This document shows, piece after piece, positions 1 through 8,598 of a stretch of DNA of 64,000 nucleotides. This DNA is from Streptomyces sp. XY006. Lineage in GTDB: Bacteria; Actinomycetota; Actinomycetes; Streptomycetales; Streptomycetaceae. Below the pieces are notes generated by a model. That model had not been told where the DNA came from. It made no database searches and was given only the letters and a program-made list of their open reading frames with translations. The stretch's first letter is position 1; each line of letters begins with the position of its first letter. Location of the stretch: NCBI RefSeq assembly GCF_002237655.1, contig NZ_NOKT01000013.1:156492-220491 (forward strand), in the 5' to 3' direction. Made by a program: the position numbers and the translations under genes.

Positions 1-1
1 G

Positions 2-742
2 CCGCCCGGCGGGTCGACGCCGCGGACCCCCACCCTGGACGAGCCGTTCGCCGGCTCCCCGGCCCTGCGCTGGGCCGACGGCGCGGCCGGCATCGTCCCA
101 CCCGAGGCCAAGGCCGTCGGCCCGGTCTCCAAGGAGCGCGTCGCCCAGGCGCTGGAGCTGACCAAGCGGCTGCTGGTGGGCGCCAACCTCGACCCGCGGA
201 CGGTGCGCGGCGCCCGCCCCGAGGCCGCGCTCGCGGTGCTGGACCCGCGGCAGCCGAAGCTGCTCGACGACTTCGACACCGCCCTGCGCTCCCCGAGCGA
301 GCGCAACGACCCCCTGACGATGTTCAGCCGGTTCGACCCCGACGAGATACGGCCCGTCGGTGACGTGGTCAAGACGCGCGGGCGCATGACGTTCGAGCAG
401 GGCGCGGGTGCGGGGGTCGTGGTGCACGCCGACTACACCTTCGTCTACCCGGTCACCCGCGCCGACGGCCGGCCCGAGGTCGCCCGCACCATCGTGCGAC
501 GGGTCATCGACGTCGAACTGCCCGACCCCACGCGCTACCGGGTCACCCCGGGCCGGCTCAGCGTCAAGAAGTACGACGAGGAGATCGGCAACTCCGCCTG
601 CGACGTCCACGACGGCTATCTGCACCCGCGGTTCCCGAGCGACGACCCGGGCCGCGAGCCCACCGGCCCGGCGGTCGACCCCTACGACCGCAGCCGCGGG
701 ATCGACGACGGCGGCCCCTGCGGGACGGTGACCCGCACCTGA
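2..742 (+). CDS. hypothetical protein, 5'-truncated at window edge
   Basis: The reading frame is open from base 2 with no start in the window, so this is the C-terminal 246 residues of a longer protein; a GTG at 176 is internal because the protein-like sequence continues upstream of it (GPVSKERVAQALELTKRLLV). I do not recognise a family. It looks soluble: no membrane segment is visible, and it has a charged, Asp/Pro-rich C-terminus with two cysteines (SACDVH and GGPCGT) near the end. A strong terminator follows at 828-856. Function unknown. Confidence 0.7.
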   Translation, partial: PPGGSTPRTPTLDEPFAGSPALRWADGAAGIVPPEAKAVGPVSKERVAQALELTKRLLVGANLDPRTVRGARPEAALAVLDPRQPKLLDDFDTALRSPSERNDPLTMFSRFDPDEIRPVGDVVKTRGRMTFEQGAGAGVVVHADYTFVYPVTRADGRPEVARTIVRRVIDVELPDPTRYRVTPGRLSVKKYDEEIGNSACDVHDGYLHPRFPSDDPGREPTGPAVDPYDRSRGIDDGGPCGTVTRT

Positions 743-827
743 CCGTGCGCGGAGGCCGCCGGAACGCGGCGACAGGCCGGAGCGGAGCGAAAGACCGGGA
801 CAGGGCGAAGGCCCGGGACAGAGCGAA

Positions 828-856
828 GGGCCCCGCGGGGTGGAGCCGCGGGGCCC
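828..856 (+). terminator. Rho-independent-type terminator after the first gene
   Basis: An 11-bp perfect stem (GGGCCCCGCGG / CCGCGGGGCCC) with a 7-nt loop is followed by TCCTTCTC. It lies about 85 bp after the stop of the upstream gene and is the natural end of that transcript. Confidence 0.75.
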
Positions 857-1328
857 TCCTTCTCGTCAGCACCGACGTCAGGGCAGCGCCGGTGCCTGGA
901 AGCGGCGCCGGGGGGTTGCGCCGCTGGTCCGTACCTCTGGCAATGGGGCAATGCGGATGCCTGCGAGGGGACTTGGGGCTGTGTACGCATCGTGCTGGAT
1001 GGACGCGGCGCCCGCAACCGTTTGACCCAGCCTTGTGCATTTTTGCAATGTCCGCCGGTCGGCCCCGGGCGTCCCCGGAGCCGACCGTTCTCTTGGGTGA
1101 CCGGGCTGCTGTCCCCTGCCGTCCGGTCACTTCCCTGGAGCGAGGTCCCACGACGCACGGCACGATCCGTACGTCTCATCGCCCCAGCGAGCCACGCGTG
1201 GTTCTCTCGGGCCCGCGCCTGGCTGGCACGGACACCGGGACCAACGAGGCCGCCCGGGGGCGGTCACGCGCCGTACGGGTGAGGAGGATGCGTACGTCTG
1301 TCCCGCGAACGCGGATTCCTCGGGCGGG
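857..1328. other. gene-free interval, possible small-RNA promoter
   Basis: No convincing coding region lies here. A possible promoter is visible on the plus strand (TTGACC at 1022-1027, 16-bp spacer, TGCAAT at 1044-1049), followed by an imperfect long-range stem (GTGACCGG near 1097 with CCGGTCAC near 1128) and a GC-rich hairpin near 1251-1265. This could be a non-coding RNA running toward the 3' end of the chorismate mutase gene, but the support is weak. Confidence 0.25.
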
Positions 1329-1610
1329 TCAGATCCTGCCGCGGCACAGCTCCAGCAGCGTCATCGCGAGCGTCGTGCCCGGCTTGCCCAGGGCCTCCCG
1401 GTAGTGGCCGAGGACCTCCATCTCGCGTGAGAGGTTCACGCGCCGGCCGCCGGAGGAGATCCGCGCCTCCTGGATGACGGCGGAGACGGCCGCCCGTTCC
1501 TGGATCAGCCCGATGATCCGGTCGTCGAGCGCGTCGATCCGCTCGCGGGCGCCGGTGATCACGTCGGCGGCCTCGGCGGTGCGGGCACCGGTCACGTCGG
1601 TGGCGGTCAT
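1329..1610 (-). CDS. chorismate mutase (AroQ type)
   Basis: A 93-residue protein of the all-helical AroQ chorismate mutase family, which converts chorismate to prephenate, the first committed step to phenylalanine and tyrosine. Family features: the N-terminal helix IDALDDRIIGLIQERAAV, an Arg/Lys-bearing second helix (the SREMEVLGHY segment) and a short C-terminal helix; the length suits a stand-alone enzyme. The start is ATG 1610, chosen for the GAGGAG Shine-Dalgarno 6 nt upstream; the frame stays open further upstream but those residues are Pro/Gly-rich and not family-like. Between its promoter (1799-1827) and this start lie a short aromatic-rich ORF and a 15-bp-stem hairpin, which suggests attenuation by Phe/Tyr supply. 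It faces away from guaA. Confidence 0.9.
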   Translation of the reverse strand: MTATDVTGARTAEAADVITGARERIDALDDRIIGLIQERAAVSAVIQEARISSGGRRVNLSREMEVLGHYREALGKPGTTLAMTLLELCRGRI

Positions 1611-1664
1611 GAGGGGCTCCTCGTCGTCAAGGGGTGCCCCGGTCCGGCAAGGCCCCGACGACGG

Positions 1665-1699
1665 CAGGCGCCCCGGGCCTTGTCGGCCCGGGGCGCCTG
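1665..1699 (-). terminator. attenuator/terminator hairpin in chorismate mutase leader
   Basis: A perfect 15-bp stem (CAGGCGCCCCGGGCC with its complement) around a 5-nt loop sits between the leader peptide stop (1720) and the chorismate mutase start (1610). There is no U-tract, which is common for actinobacterial terminators. Its place inside the leader of an aromatic-biosynthesis gene suggests a conditional terminator rather than an operon end. Confidence 0.6.
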
Positions 1700-1719
1700 G
1701 GAAGTCGCTTGTCAGTTGC

Positions 1720-1791
1720 TCAAGCAGCACGACCATGGCAGCCGGCGGGCCGGGTGCCATAGGTAAAGACGAACGTCGCGTACTGCTGCAT
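1720..1791 (-). CDS. putative Phe/Tyr leader peptide, 23 aa
   Basis: A 23-codon ORF beginning MQQYATFVFTYGTRP. Four of residues 4-11 are aromatic (Tyr4, Phe7, Phe9, Tyr11). Its ATG is 7 nt after a -10 box, so the transcript would start at the ATG and be leaderless. Directly after the aromatic codons lies a symmetrical stem (1735-1760), then a strong hairpin (1665-1699), then the chorismate mutase gene. This is the layout of ribosome-mediated attenuation: stalling at Phe/Tyr codons would melt the first stem. I infer the regulatory role; a pairing alternative to the terminator is not obvious by eye. It could be a chance ORF, but its coincidence with promoter and gene function argues against that. 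Confidence 0.5.
   Translation of the reverse strand: MQQYATFVFTYGTRPAGCHGRAA
1735..1760 (-). promoter_or_regulatory. leader stem overlapping the aromatic codons
   Basis: A near-perfect palindrome: ATGGCA and CCGGC arms pair with GCCGG and TGCCAT around a CC loop, with one C-C mismatch. Its 5' arm begins inside the last Tyr codon of the leader ORF, so a ribosome paused at the Phe/Tyr codons would block it. It is the candidate pause hairpin (stem 1:2) of the proposed attenuator. Confidence 0.45.
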
Positions 1792-1798
1792 GGGGCCC

Positions 1799-1827
1799 AG
1801 TATGCCCCCGGCCGGAGGGGCGTCCAA
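1799..1827 (-). promoter_or_regulatory. promoter of chorismate mutase leader
   Basis: On the minus strand: -35 TTGGAC (1822-1827), a 17-bp spacer and -10 CATACT (1799-1804). The expected transcription start coincides with the A of the leader ATG at 1791, giving a leaderless message. It is a good match to the principal (HrdB-type) sigma factor. Confidence 0.6.
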
Positions 1828-1903
1828 ACGGGTTCGCATGGTGAGACGCGGGCTCCGCGGCCCGCCCGGGCGGCGGGCGGGACGCTCCGGGCGAGCACCT
1901 CGG

Positions 1904-1909
1904 TAGAAT
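1904..1909 (+). promoter_or_regulatory. guaA -10 box
   Basis: TAGAAT lies 43 nt upstream of the guaA GTG. No clear -35 is visible (GGGACG at 1879-1884 is weak). The predicted start near 1916 leaves a leader of about 36 nt containing the GGAAGG ribosome-binding site. Confidence 0.5.
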
Positions 1910-1951
1910 CGGGTGGCACAAGACCCCCGCCCCACCGCCGGAAGGCACCCC

Positions 1952-3532
<1,581 letters not shown>

Positions 3533-3554
3533 CCCCCCGGGTCGCCGACAGGCC

Positions 3555-4028
3555 CTAGGTGCGCTTGATCGTGCGCAGGGGCGCACCGGGCGTCCAGACC
3601 TGGACGACGAGATAGGTGTCGTCCTCGACGTAGGTCCGCACGACCTCCGTCAGCTCGGTGCGGAAGAGGTGGAACGGCTCCGGCGGTTCCACCTCTTCGA
3701 CGTATCCGGCCTTCGTCGCGACGTCGTCGACCTCGATCGCCCGGCCGCTGACGCGGACGTCGCCGCCGCCCATGCCCGTGCCCTCCCCGGGGTTCGCCTG
3801 GAGCGCGAAGCGCGGGTCGCGGCGCAGGTCCCGCGCCTTGAGCGAGTCCGGCATCATGCCGAGCCACAGCTCGCCGCCGAGGAACCGCACCTCCAGGCCG
3901 CTCGTGCGGGGCGAGCCGTCCTTGCGGAGAGTGGCGAGGATGTGGTGGGTGTAGGCGCCGAAGCGCTTCTCGACCGTGCCGGCCAGATCCGGTTCGGCGG
4001 TGGTGAATGCCGCCCAGTTCGCTGTCAT
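3555..4028 (-). CDS. PNP-oxidase-fold / F420-type flavin-binding protein
   Basis: A 157-aa protein of the pyridoxamine-5'-phosphate-oxidase-like split-barrel superfamily. Typical elements are the N-terminal AHILATLRKDGSPRTSGL-like strand pair (here HHILATLRKDGSPR), the LWLGMMPDSLKARDLRRDPR segment seen in F420- or FMN-dependent reductases, and a C-terminal RTYVEDDTYLVVQVW strand. Members reduce small substrates with F420H2 or FMN, but the substrate here cannot be read from sequence. It is a single gene transcribed toward guaA and divergent from the aldolase gene; a 187-bp region between them must hold both promoters. Confidence 0.75.
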   Translation of the reverse strand: MTANWAAFTTAEPDLAGTVEKRFGAYTHHILATLRKDGSPRTSGLEVRFLGGELWLGMMPDSLKARDLRRDPRFALQANPGEGTGMGGGDVRVSGRAIEVDDVATKAGYVEEVEPPEPFHLFRTELTEVVRTYVEDDTYLVVQVWTPGAPLRTIKRT

Positions 4029-4215
4029 ACGGAGAGTGTGGCGCCGAATTCCGACATCTTCTGTCGGCTATTCGGGGGGCGCGGGAGCCCGGGGGCATAC
4101 GGGTGGGTGCAGGGTGCTCACAGGGGCGCTCGACCCATCTTTACGGAACGGTTCTGTTTTCCCGGCCTCACCGGCGGTAACTTCCGCCCCGTACGAAAGC
4201 GACGCTGGAGGACCT

Positions 4216-5010
4216 ATGCACGGGCCCACCCCGCCCCTGCCGCTGCCCACGGACCGGCTGCGGTTCGCGATGCCGCCGATGCACGAGTCGGTCGAGGACG
4301 AGCGCCGGCACCGCAAGGAGCGCCTCGCGGGCGCCCTCAGGATCTTCGGCCGACTCGGCTACGAGGACGGGGTATCCGGGCACATCACCGCCCGCGACCC
4401 GGAGTACAGCGACTGCTTCTGGGTCAACCCCTTCGGCCTGCCCTTCCGGCACGTCACGGTGAGCGATCTGGTGCTCGCCAACCAGGACGGCCAGGTCGTC
4501 GAGGGCCAGTACCACGTCAACCAGGCGGCCTTCACCGTGCACGCCCAGGTCCACGCCGCCCGCCCCGACGTGGTCGCCGTCGCCCACTGCCACTCGGTGC
4601 ACGGCCGGGCGCTCGCGGCCCTCGGCGAACTGCTGGAACCGATCACCCAGGAGAGCTGCGCCTTCTACGAGGACCACGCCCTCTACGACACCTACACCGG
4701 TGTCGCCGTCGACGCCGAGGAGGGCCGGCGCATCGCGGGCGTGCTCGGCTCCCGCAAGGCGCTCGTGCTGCGCAACCACGGACTGCTGACCGTAGGCGAC
4801 TCGGTGGACGCGGCGGCCTGGTGGTTCGTGTCGATGGAGCGGTCCTGCCAGGTGCAGCTGACCGCGCAGGCGGCCGGGCGGCCGGTCCGCATCGACCACC
4901 GGATGGCCGTGGCCACCCGCGAACAGCTCGGCGGCGACCTCGTGGCGTGGATCAACTACCAGCCGATGTGGCGGGACATCAGCCGCAGCGAGCCCGACCT
5001 GCTGGACTAG
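4216..5010 (+). CDS. class II aldolase/adducin family protein
   Basis: 264 aa. This family binds zinc and cleaves or decarboxylates small hydroxylated substrates such as fuculose or ribulose phosphates. Metal-site histidines are visible in AHCHSVHG and LRNHGLL, with the usual proton-donor region before them (FWVNPFGLPF). The ATG at 4216 follows GGAGGA (4207-4212) closely; upstream codons in the frame are not family-like. It is monocistronic between divergent and convergent neighbours. The Trp-rich C-terminus (WWFVSMERSCQ) resembles the subgroup lacking the phosphate-binding loop, so a phospho-sugar substrate is not certain. Confidence 0.85.
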   Translation: MHGPTPPLPLPTDRLRFAMPPMHESVEDERRHRKERLAGALRIFGRLGYEDGVSGHITARDPEYSDCFWVNPFGLPFRHVTVSDLVLANQDGQVVEGQYHVNQAAFTVHAQVHAARPDVVAVAHCHSVHGRALAALGELLEPITQESCAFYEDHALYDTYTGVAVDAEEGRRIAGVLGSRKALVLRNHGLLTVGDSVDAAAWWFVSMERSCQVQLTAQAAGRPVRIDHRMAVATREQLGGDLVAWINYQPMWRDISRSEPDLLD

Positions 5011-5029
5011 GGCCTGTCGCGGCCCGCGC

Positions 5030-5944
5030 TCAGAAGCCGCGCAGCACCGCCGCCTTGGTCCGCGCGAACTCCTCGTCCGTCAGGACGCCGTCGCGGTGCA
5101 GCCGCCCCAACTCGCGCAGGCGGCGCAGCAGGACGTCGTGGTGGTCGGAGCCGGCCGACGGCAGCGGGCGGCTGTGCGCGGGGTGCGCGTCGAGCGCGTC
5201 GGCCGCGGCCGGCGGGTCGCCGGCGGTGGCGGGGCGGGTGGACGGATGCGGCAGCCGGGCGGTGACCGCCGTCGCGACCAGCGCCGTCAGCAGGTCGCGA
5301 CGGGCGCTGCCCCACAGGTCCAGGGCGTACGGGTCCTTCTCCGGCGGCAGCTTCGAGAACACCGTCTCGCGGGTCACGAAGCGCAGGAAGCCGTCCTCGT
5401 GGCCGGTGTGGGGCAGCCACTCCACGCGCACCAGCTCGCCGAGGCCGATGATCCGCGGGCCGGTGGCCCGTTTGACCCGCTCGGAGGTGTCGGACCAGTC
5501 GATCCGCACGTGGGTGCCGTCGAAGGAGACCGTGCCGTCCGAGGAGCGCACCGAGACCGGGACCGGCGGGCCCGGCAGCAGATAGGCCCGCGCCGGTTCC
5601 TTCGGTATCCGGTCCAGCAGCAGCGCGCGGCGGATCTCCTCGGCGAGGTACTCGGCGACCCCCGTCCGGTCGGCGTCCACCGTCAGCCGGTACGGATCGG
5701 CCGCGTCCGGCAGCCGCCCGCCGGTCGCCTGGAGGAGCGGGTCGGCGCCCTCGCGCAGCCGCAACCGGAGCCGTCCGCGCTTGCGTTCGGGCTCCAGGAC
5801 GACACCCGCGACGGCCTCCAGCGGGACGGCGATCTCACCGTACGTCTGCCGGAACAGCGGCACGGAGCGGTGCAGACCGGGGGTGATCCGGACCGTGCCG
5901 CCGTCGAAGGCCCAGGTCCCGTCACGCTGGCTGATCTCGGCCAT
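5030..5944 (-). CDS. DUF4429 protein with C-terminal SHOCT motif
   Basis: 304 aa. Two copies of a beta-rich PH-like module (about 8-105 and 118-210, each starting with a W/DGTVxFDGxxVRI pattern) match DUF4429, followed by a linker rich in Pro/Ala. The C-terminal 30 residues (LRELGRLHRDGVLTDEEFARTKAAVL) are a SHOCT helix pair, common at the ends of membrane-associated or oligomerising bacterial proteins. The biochemical role of the family is unknown. It is divergent from the next gene, with a perfect 11-bp inverted repeat in the shared region. Confidence 0.75.
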   Translation of the reverse strand: MAEISQRDGTWAFDGGTVRITPGLHRSVPLFRQTYGEIAVPLEAVAGVVLEPERKRGRLRLRLREGADPLLQATGGRLPDAADPYRLTVDADRTGVAEYLAEEIRRALLLDRIPKEPARAYLLPGPPVPVSVRSSDGTVSFDGTHVRIDWSDTSERVKRATGPRIIGLGELVRVEWLPHTGHEDGFLRFVTRETVFSKLPPEKDPYALDLWGSARRDLLTALVATAVTARLPHPSTRPATAGDPPAAADALDAHPAHSRPLPSAGSDHHDVLLRRLRELGRLHRDGVLTDEEFARTKAAVLRGF

Positions 5945-5963
5945 AGGGGAATTCTCGCAGCCG

Positions 5964-6000
5964 GGTCAACACGGCACGCCGAAGTTCACCCGTGTTGACC
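5964..6000. promoter_or_regulatory. 11-bp inverted repeat in divergent region (possible operator)
   Basis: GGTCAACACGG (5964-5974) and CCGTGTTGACC (5990-6000) are perfect inverted repeats 15 bp apart in the divergent region between the DUF4429 gene and the His/Gly-rich membrane protein. Each arm contains TTGACC, a good -35 box, on opposite strands, so a bound dimer could control both genes. No matching -10 at ideal spacing is seen. Confidence 0.4.
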
Positions 6001-6128
6001 AGACGGGGCGGACGTGGACCGGGTGGTATAGGGCACAATTCGTCGTCGTCGCACGGGAGTTGCACAGCGGTGTTTCCGGGGTCCGGAAGACCGGCGGTGG
6101 TTGGGTCGCGGGAAGGCGGGCGTCGGGC

Positions 6129-7565
6129 GTGGCGGTGCGCGAGACGGGGCAGGGCGGCGGGGACGCGGCCGGGTACGCGAGGGGGTACGCGGGCGCGTAC
6201 ACCAGCGGCAACGCGGGTGCACGGGACGGTGCGTCCGCGGGCGGGTACCGGGGCGGGTATCCGGGTGGATACACAGCGGGCCACACCGGTGGCCACGCCG
6301 GAGCGCACGAGGGCGCGTCCGGGGGCGCCCATGGGGGCGGGTGCGCCTGCGGGGACTGTCCGCACGGGGCCCGGGAGGGGCATCGGCGGGCCGTCGCCGC
6401 GTTCCTGCGCAGGCGTGACGAGTTCGCGGCCGGGCACGGGCTGCCGGCCGCGGTCGCCCACTCCGCCTCGGCCTCCCGCCAGTGGGTCTCGGAGGAACTG
6501 GCGCAGTCCGCGGAACTCGTTGCCGAACGGGGCCGGGCGGAGGGCCAGGCCTGGCTGGCCGGCCTGTGGCGCCGCACCGCGGGCGCGGTCTGGGCGGGCG
6601 TCGTCCTGCTGCTGCTCGGGCAGGCCCTCACGGCGGTGGGCGCGGGCTGGACGGCCGCGCGTACGGCCGGACTGGCCGCGGCACTGGTGGTCGCCGGCGC
6701 GCTGACCGCGGCGTCGTGGTTCCACCGGGCCAAGGGCGGTGCGCTGGCGCCCCTGATCGGTGAGGACAACCGGCTGTCGACGTCCCGTACGGTCGCCGCG
6801 GTGTGGGTGCTCTTCGTGGCCTACTCGGTGCTCGTGCTGGCCGGGCGGCTCGCGGCCGCCTCCCGGCACGAGGAGCGGGACGCGCTGATCTCCGGGCTGG
6901 AACTCGCCCGGGGCGCCGGTGTCGTGACCGTGCTGGCCGTGGTGTGCGGGATCGCCGTGCTCGTGCGGCGGGTCGTCGGGCTGCGGGTGCTGGGGCAACG
7001 GCTGCAGAAGGTGCGCGCCGACCGGCCCCGCGCGGCCGACCTGCTGACCGACGACGCCGGGCGGGGCACGTTCGCGGACATCCAGTACGTCGTGATCGGC
7101 GGGGTCGCCCTGGTCTTCGCGGCGGTACGGCTGGCCAGGCGGCCGGACCAGCTGCCGGATCTGCCGTGGGGACTGGCGGTGGTGGTGCTGGTGTCGGCGG
7201 CGACGTATCTGGCCGGGAAGTACGCGGAGGGCGGGCGCCCCGTGATCCTCTCCGTGGTCCGGGCCCGGGAGGCGGGGGACCTGGACGCGCCGATCCGGAC
7301 CGGCGACGACATCGAGATCCGGGGCGCCGGGTTCGTCCCGCCCGGGGCGCAGGGCGCGGACCGGCTCGCGCGGATGGTCGTGCGGGTCGGGGCGGTGCAC
7401 GTCCATGTGCCGCTGGTGCCGGTGCCCGGGGGGTTCCGGAACCCGACGGACACGCTGCTGACCGTGCCGGTACCGGCGGATGTGGAGCCGGGCCGGGTGG
7501 AGGTCCAGGTCGTCACGGCGGCCGGGGTGGAGACGAACCGGTACGCGGTGGACGTGACGGACTAG
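6129..7565 (+). CDS. multi-spanning membrane protein with Gly/His-rich N-terminus
   Basis: About 478 aa, not recognised as a named family. Residues 10-80 are a low-complexity repeat of GGY, GAY and GGH units ending in a Cys cluster (CACGDC, residues 72-77) that could bind metal. Residues 85-145 are a soluble helical region. About six hydrophobic segments follow between 153 and 370. The last 90 residues (DDIEIRGAGFVPPGA to the end) are soluble and beta-like, resembling an IPT/TIG fold. The start GTG 6129 is tentative: GGAAGG at 6111-6116 is 12 nt away and no closer site is better. Gly-rich repeats may make the N-terminus hypervariable between strains. Confidence 0.65.
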   Translation: MAVRETGQGGGDAAGYARGYAGAYTSGNAGARDGASAGGYRGGYPGGYTAGHTGGHAGAHEGASGGAHGGGCACGDCPHGAREGHRRAVAAFLRRRDEFAAGHGLPAAVAHSASASRQWVSEELAQSAELVAERGRAEGQAWLAGLWRRTAGAVWAGVVLLLLGQALTAVGAGWTAARTAGLAAALVVAGALTAASWFHRAKGGALAPLIGEDNRLSTSRTVAAVWVLFVAYSVLVLAGRLAAASRHEERDALISGLELARGAGVVTVLAVVCGIAVLVRRVVGLRVLGQRLQKVRADRPRAADLLTDDAGRGTFADIQYVVIGGVALVFAAVRLARRPDQLPDLPWGLAVVVLVSAATYLAGKYAEGGRPVILSVVRAREAGDLDAPIRTGDDIEIRGAGFVPPGAQGADRLARMVVRVGAVHVHVPLVPVPGGFRNPTDTLLTVPVPADVEPGRVEVQVVTAAGVETNRYAVDVTD

Positions 7566-7781
7566 GGCGATGTCCCGCGCCGCCTCCGGATCGGGCGGCA
7601 CCCTGTTCCTCCGGGCAGGGCGGGACCCCGCTTCTCCGGCGTCGCGCAGCGCCCCGGCCTCGGTGGAACGCTCCGTGCGTCAGAAAAGCCGGGCGCGCAG
7701 GATTGAGCCGGGGCTGTTTGTCGTACGTATGGTCTGTTGAGGGGGTCTCGGCACCGGCGGGCGAGAGGCGGCTACGCAACG

Positions 7782-8309
7782 ATGACGCACAGCATGAGAA
7801 CGGACACGCACACCCCCCAGCCCGACGGCAGGGGCGACTGGCGGGACGCCGGCGTCCGCTACGCCCTGCTCCCTCTGCGCATCTTCCTCGGCGTCACCTT
7901 CATCTACGCCGGCCTGGACAAACTCACCGACAGCGCCTTCATGAAGGAGGCCGGTTCCGGGTCGATCGGCGACATGATGCGCGCCGTCCGGGACTCCTCC
8001 GCCATCCCGGCCCTGGTCGACCTCTCCCTGAAGAATCCCGTCGGCTTCGGCTACGCCATCGCCTTCGGCGAACTGGCCGTCGGCATCGGCACCCTCCTCG
8101 GCCTCCTGGCCCGTCTGGCGGCGCTCGGCGGCGCGCTCATCTCCCTGAGCCTGTGGCTCACCGTGAGCTGGGCGTCCGACCCGTACTACTACGGCAACGA
8201 CCTCGCCTACCTCATGGCCTGGATCCCGCTCGTCCTGGCGGGCGCGCCCCTGCTGTCCGTGGACGCCGCCTTGCGGGCACGGCGACGGCAGCGGAGGGAT
8301 GACTGGTAG
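7782..8309 (+). CDS. DoxX-family membrane protein
   Basis: 175 aa, four predicted membrane helices, with the conserved DoxX opening LLPLRIFLGVTFIYAGLDKLTD. The family includes the DoxD-type subunit of thiosulfate:quinone oxidoreductase and poorly characterised redox-stress membrane proteins. The long extracytoplasmic loop after helix 1 (FMKEAGSGSIGDMM) is typical of the TQO small-subunit branch. ATG 7782 is chosen, with GAGAGG at 7763-7768; a second ATG at 7794 is possible. A weak promoter (TTGAGC 7703, TATGGT 7728) lies upstream. Confidence 0.8.
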   Translation: MTHSMRTDTHTPQPDGRGDWRDAGVRYALLPLRIFLGVTFIYAGLDKLTDSAFMKEAGSGSIGDMMRAVRDSSAIPALVDLSLKNPVGFGYAIAFGELAVGIGTLLGLLARLAALGGALISLSLWLTVSWASDPYYYGNDLAYLMAWIPLVLAGAPLLSVDAALRARRRQRRDDW

Positions 8310-8317
8310 CTGTTCCG

Positions 8318-8349
8318 CCGTCCTGCCGTCCTGCCGTCCTGCCGTCCTG
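8318..8349. repeat. 8-bp tandem repeat (CCGTCCTG x4)
   Basis: Four perfect copies of CCGTCCTG plus a decaying fifth lie in the 43-bp gap between the convergent DoxX and small membrane protein genes. Such octamers slip readily and make a strain-level marker. No function is evident. Confidence 0.85.
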
Positions 8350-8352
8350 CCG

Positions 8353-8598
8353 TCACGTCGTCATGTCCGGGCCCGGGGCGTCGGTGGTGGTGGCCGGGAT
8401 CGACCGGCGGCGCCGGCGTACCCGGCTCGTCACCAGCGCCACCGCGCCCGCCAGGCAGAGGCCGCCCGTGACGAGGGGGATCGCCACGAACCACGGGGTC
8501 TCCCAGGCACCGTCGGCGTCACCGGCGTACAGGACGCCGGTCAGCAGGAGGACGGCGCCGGCGATCAGCTTTCCGGGCTGGAGCTCATGACGCAGCAC
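8353..8598 (-). CDS. small two-helix membrane protein
   Basis: 81 aa with two hydrophobic helices (about 11-27 and 37-57), a basic cytoplasmic patch RVRRRRRS, and a polar tail. It overlaps the 3' end of the PspC gene by 14 bp in the same direction, so it is translationally coupled and probably works with it. No family recognised. Confidence 0.65.
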   Translation of the reverse strand: MLRHELQPGKLIAGAVLLLTGVLYAGDADGAWETPWFVAIPLVTGGLCLAGAVALVTSRVRRRRRSIPATTTDAPGPDMTT

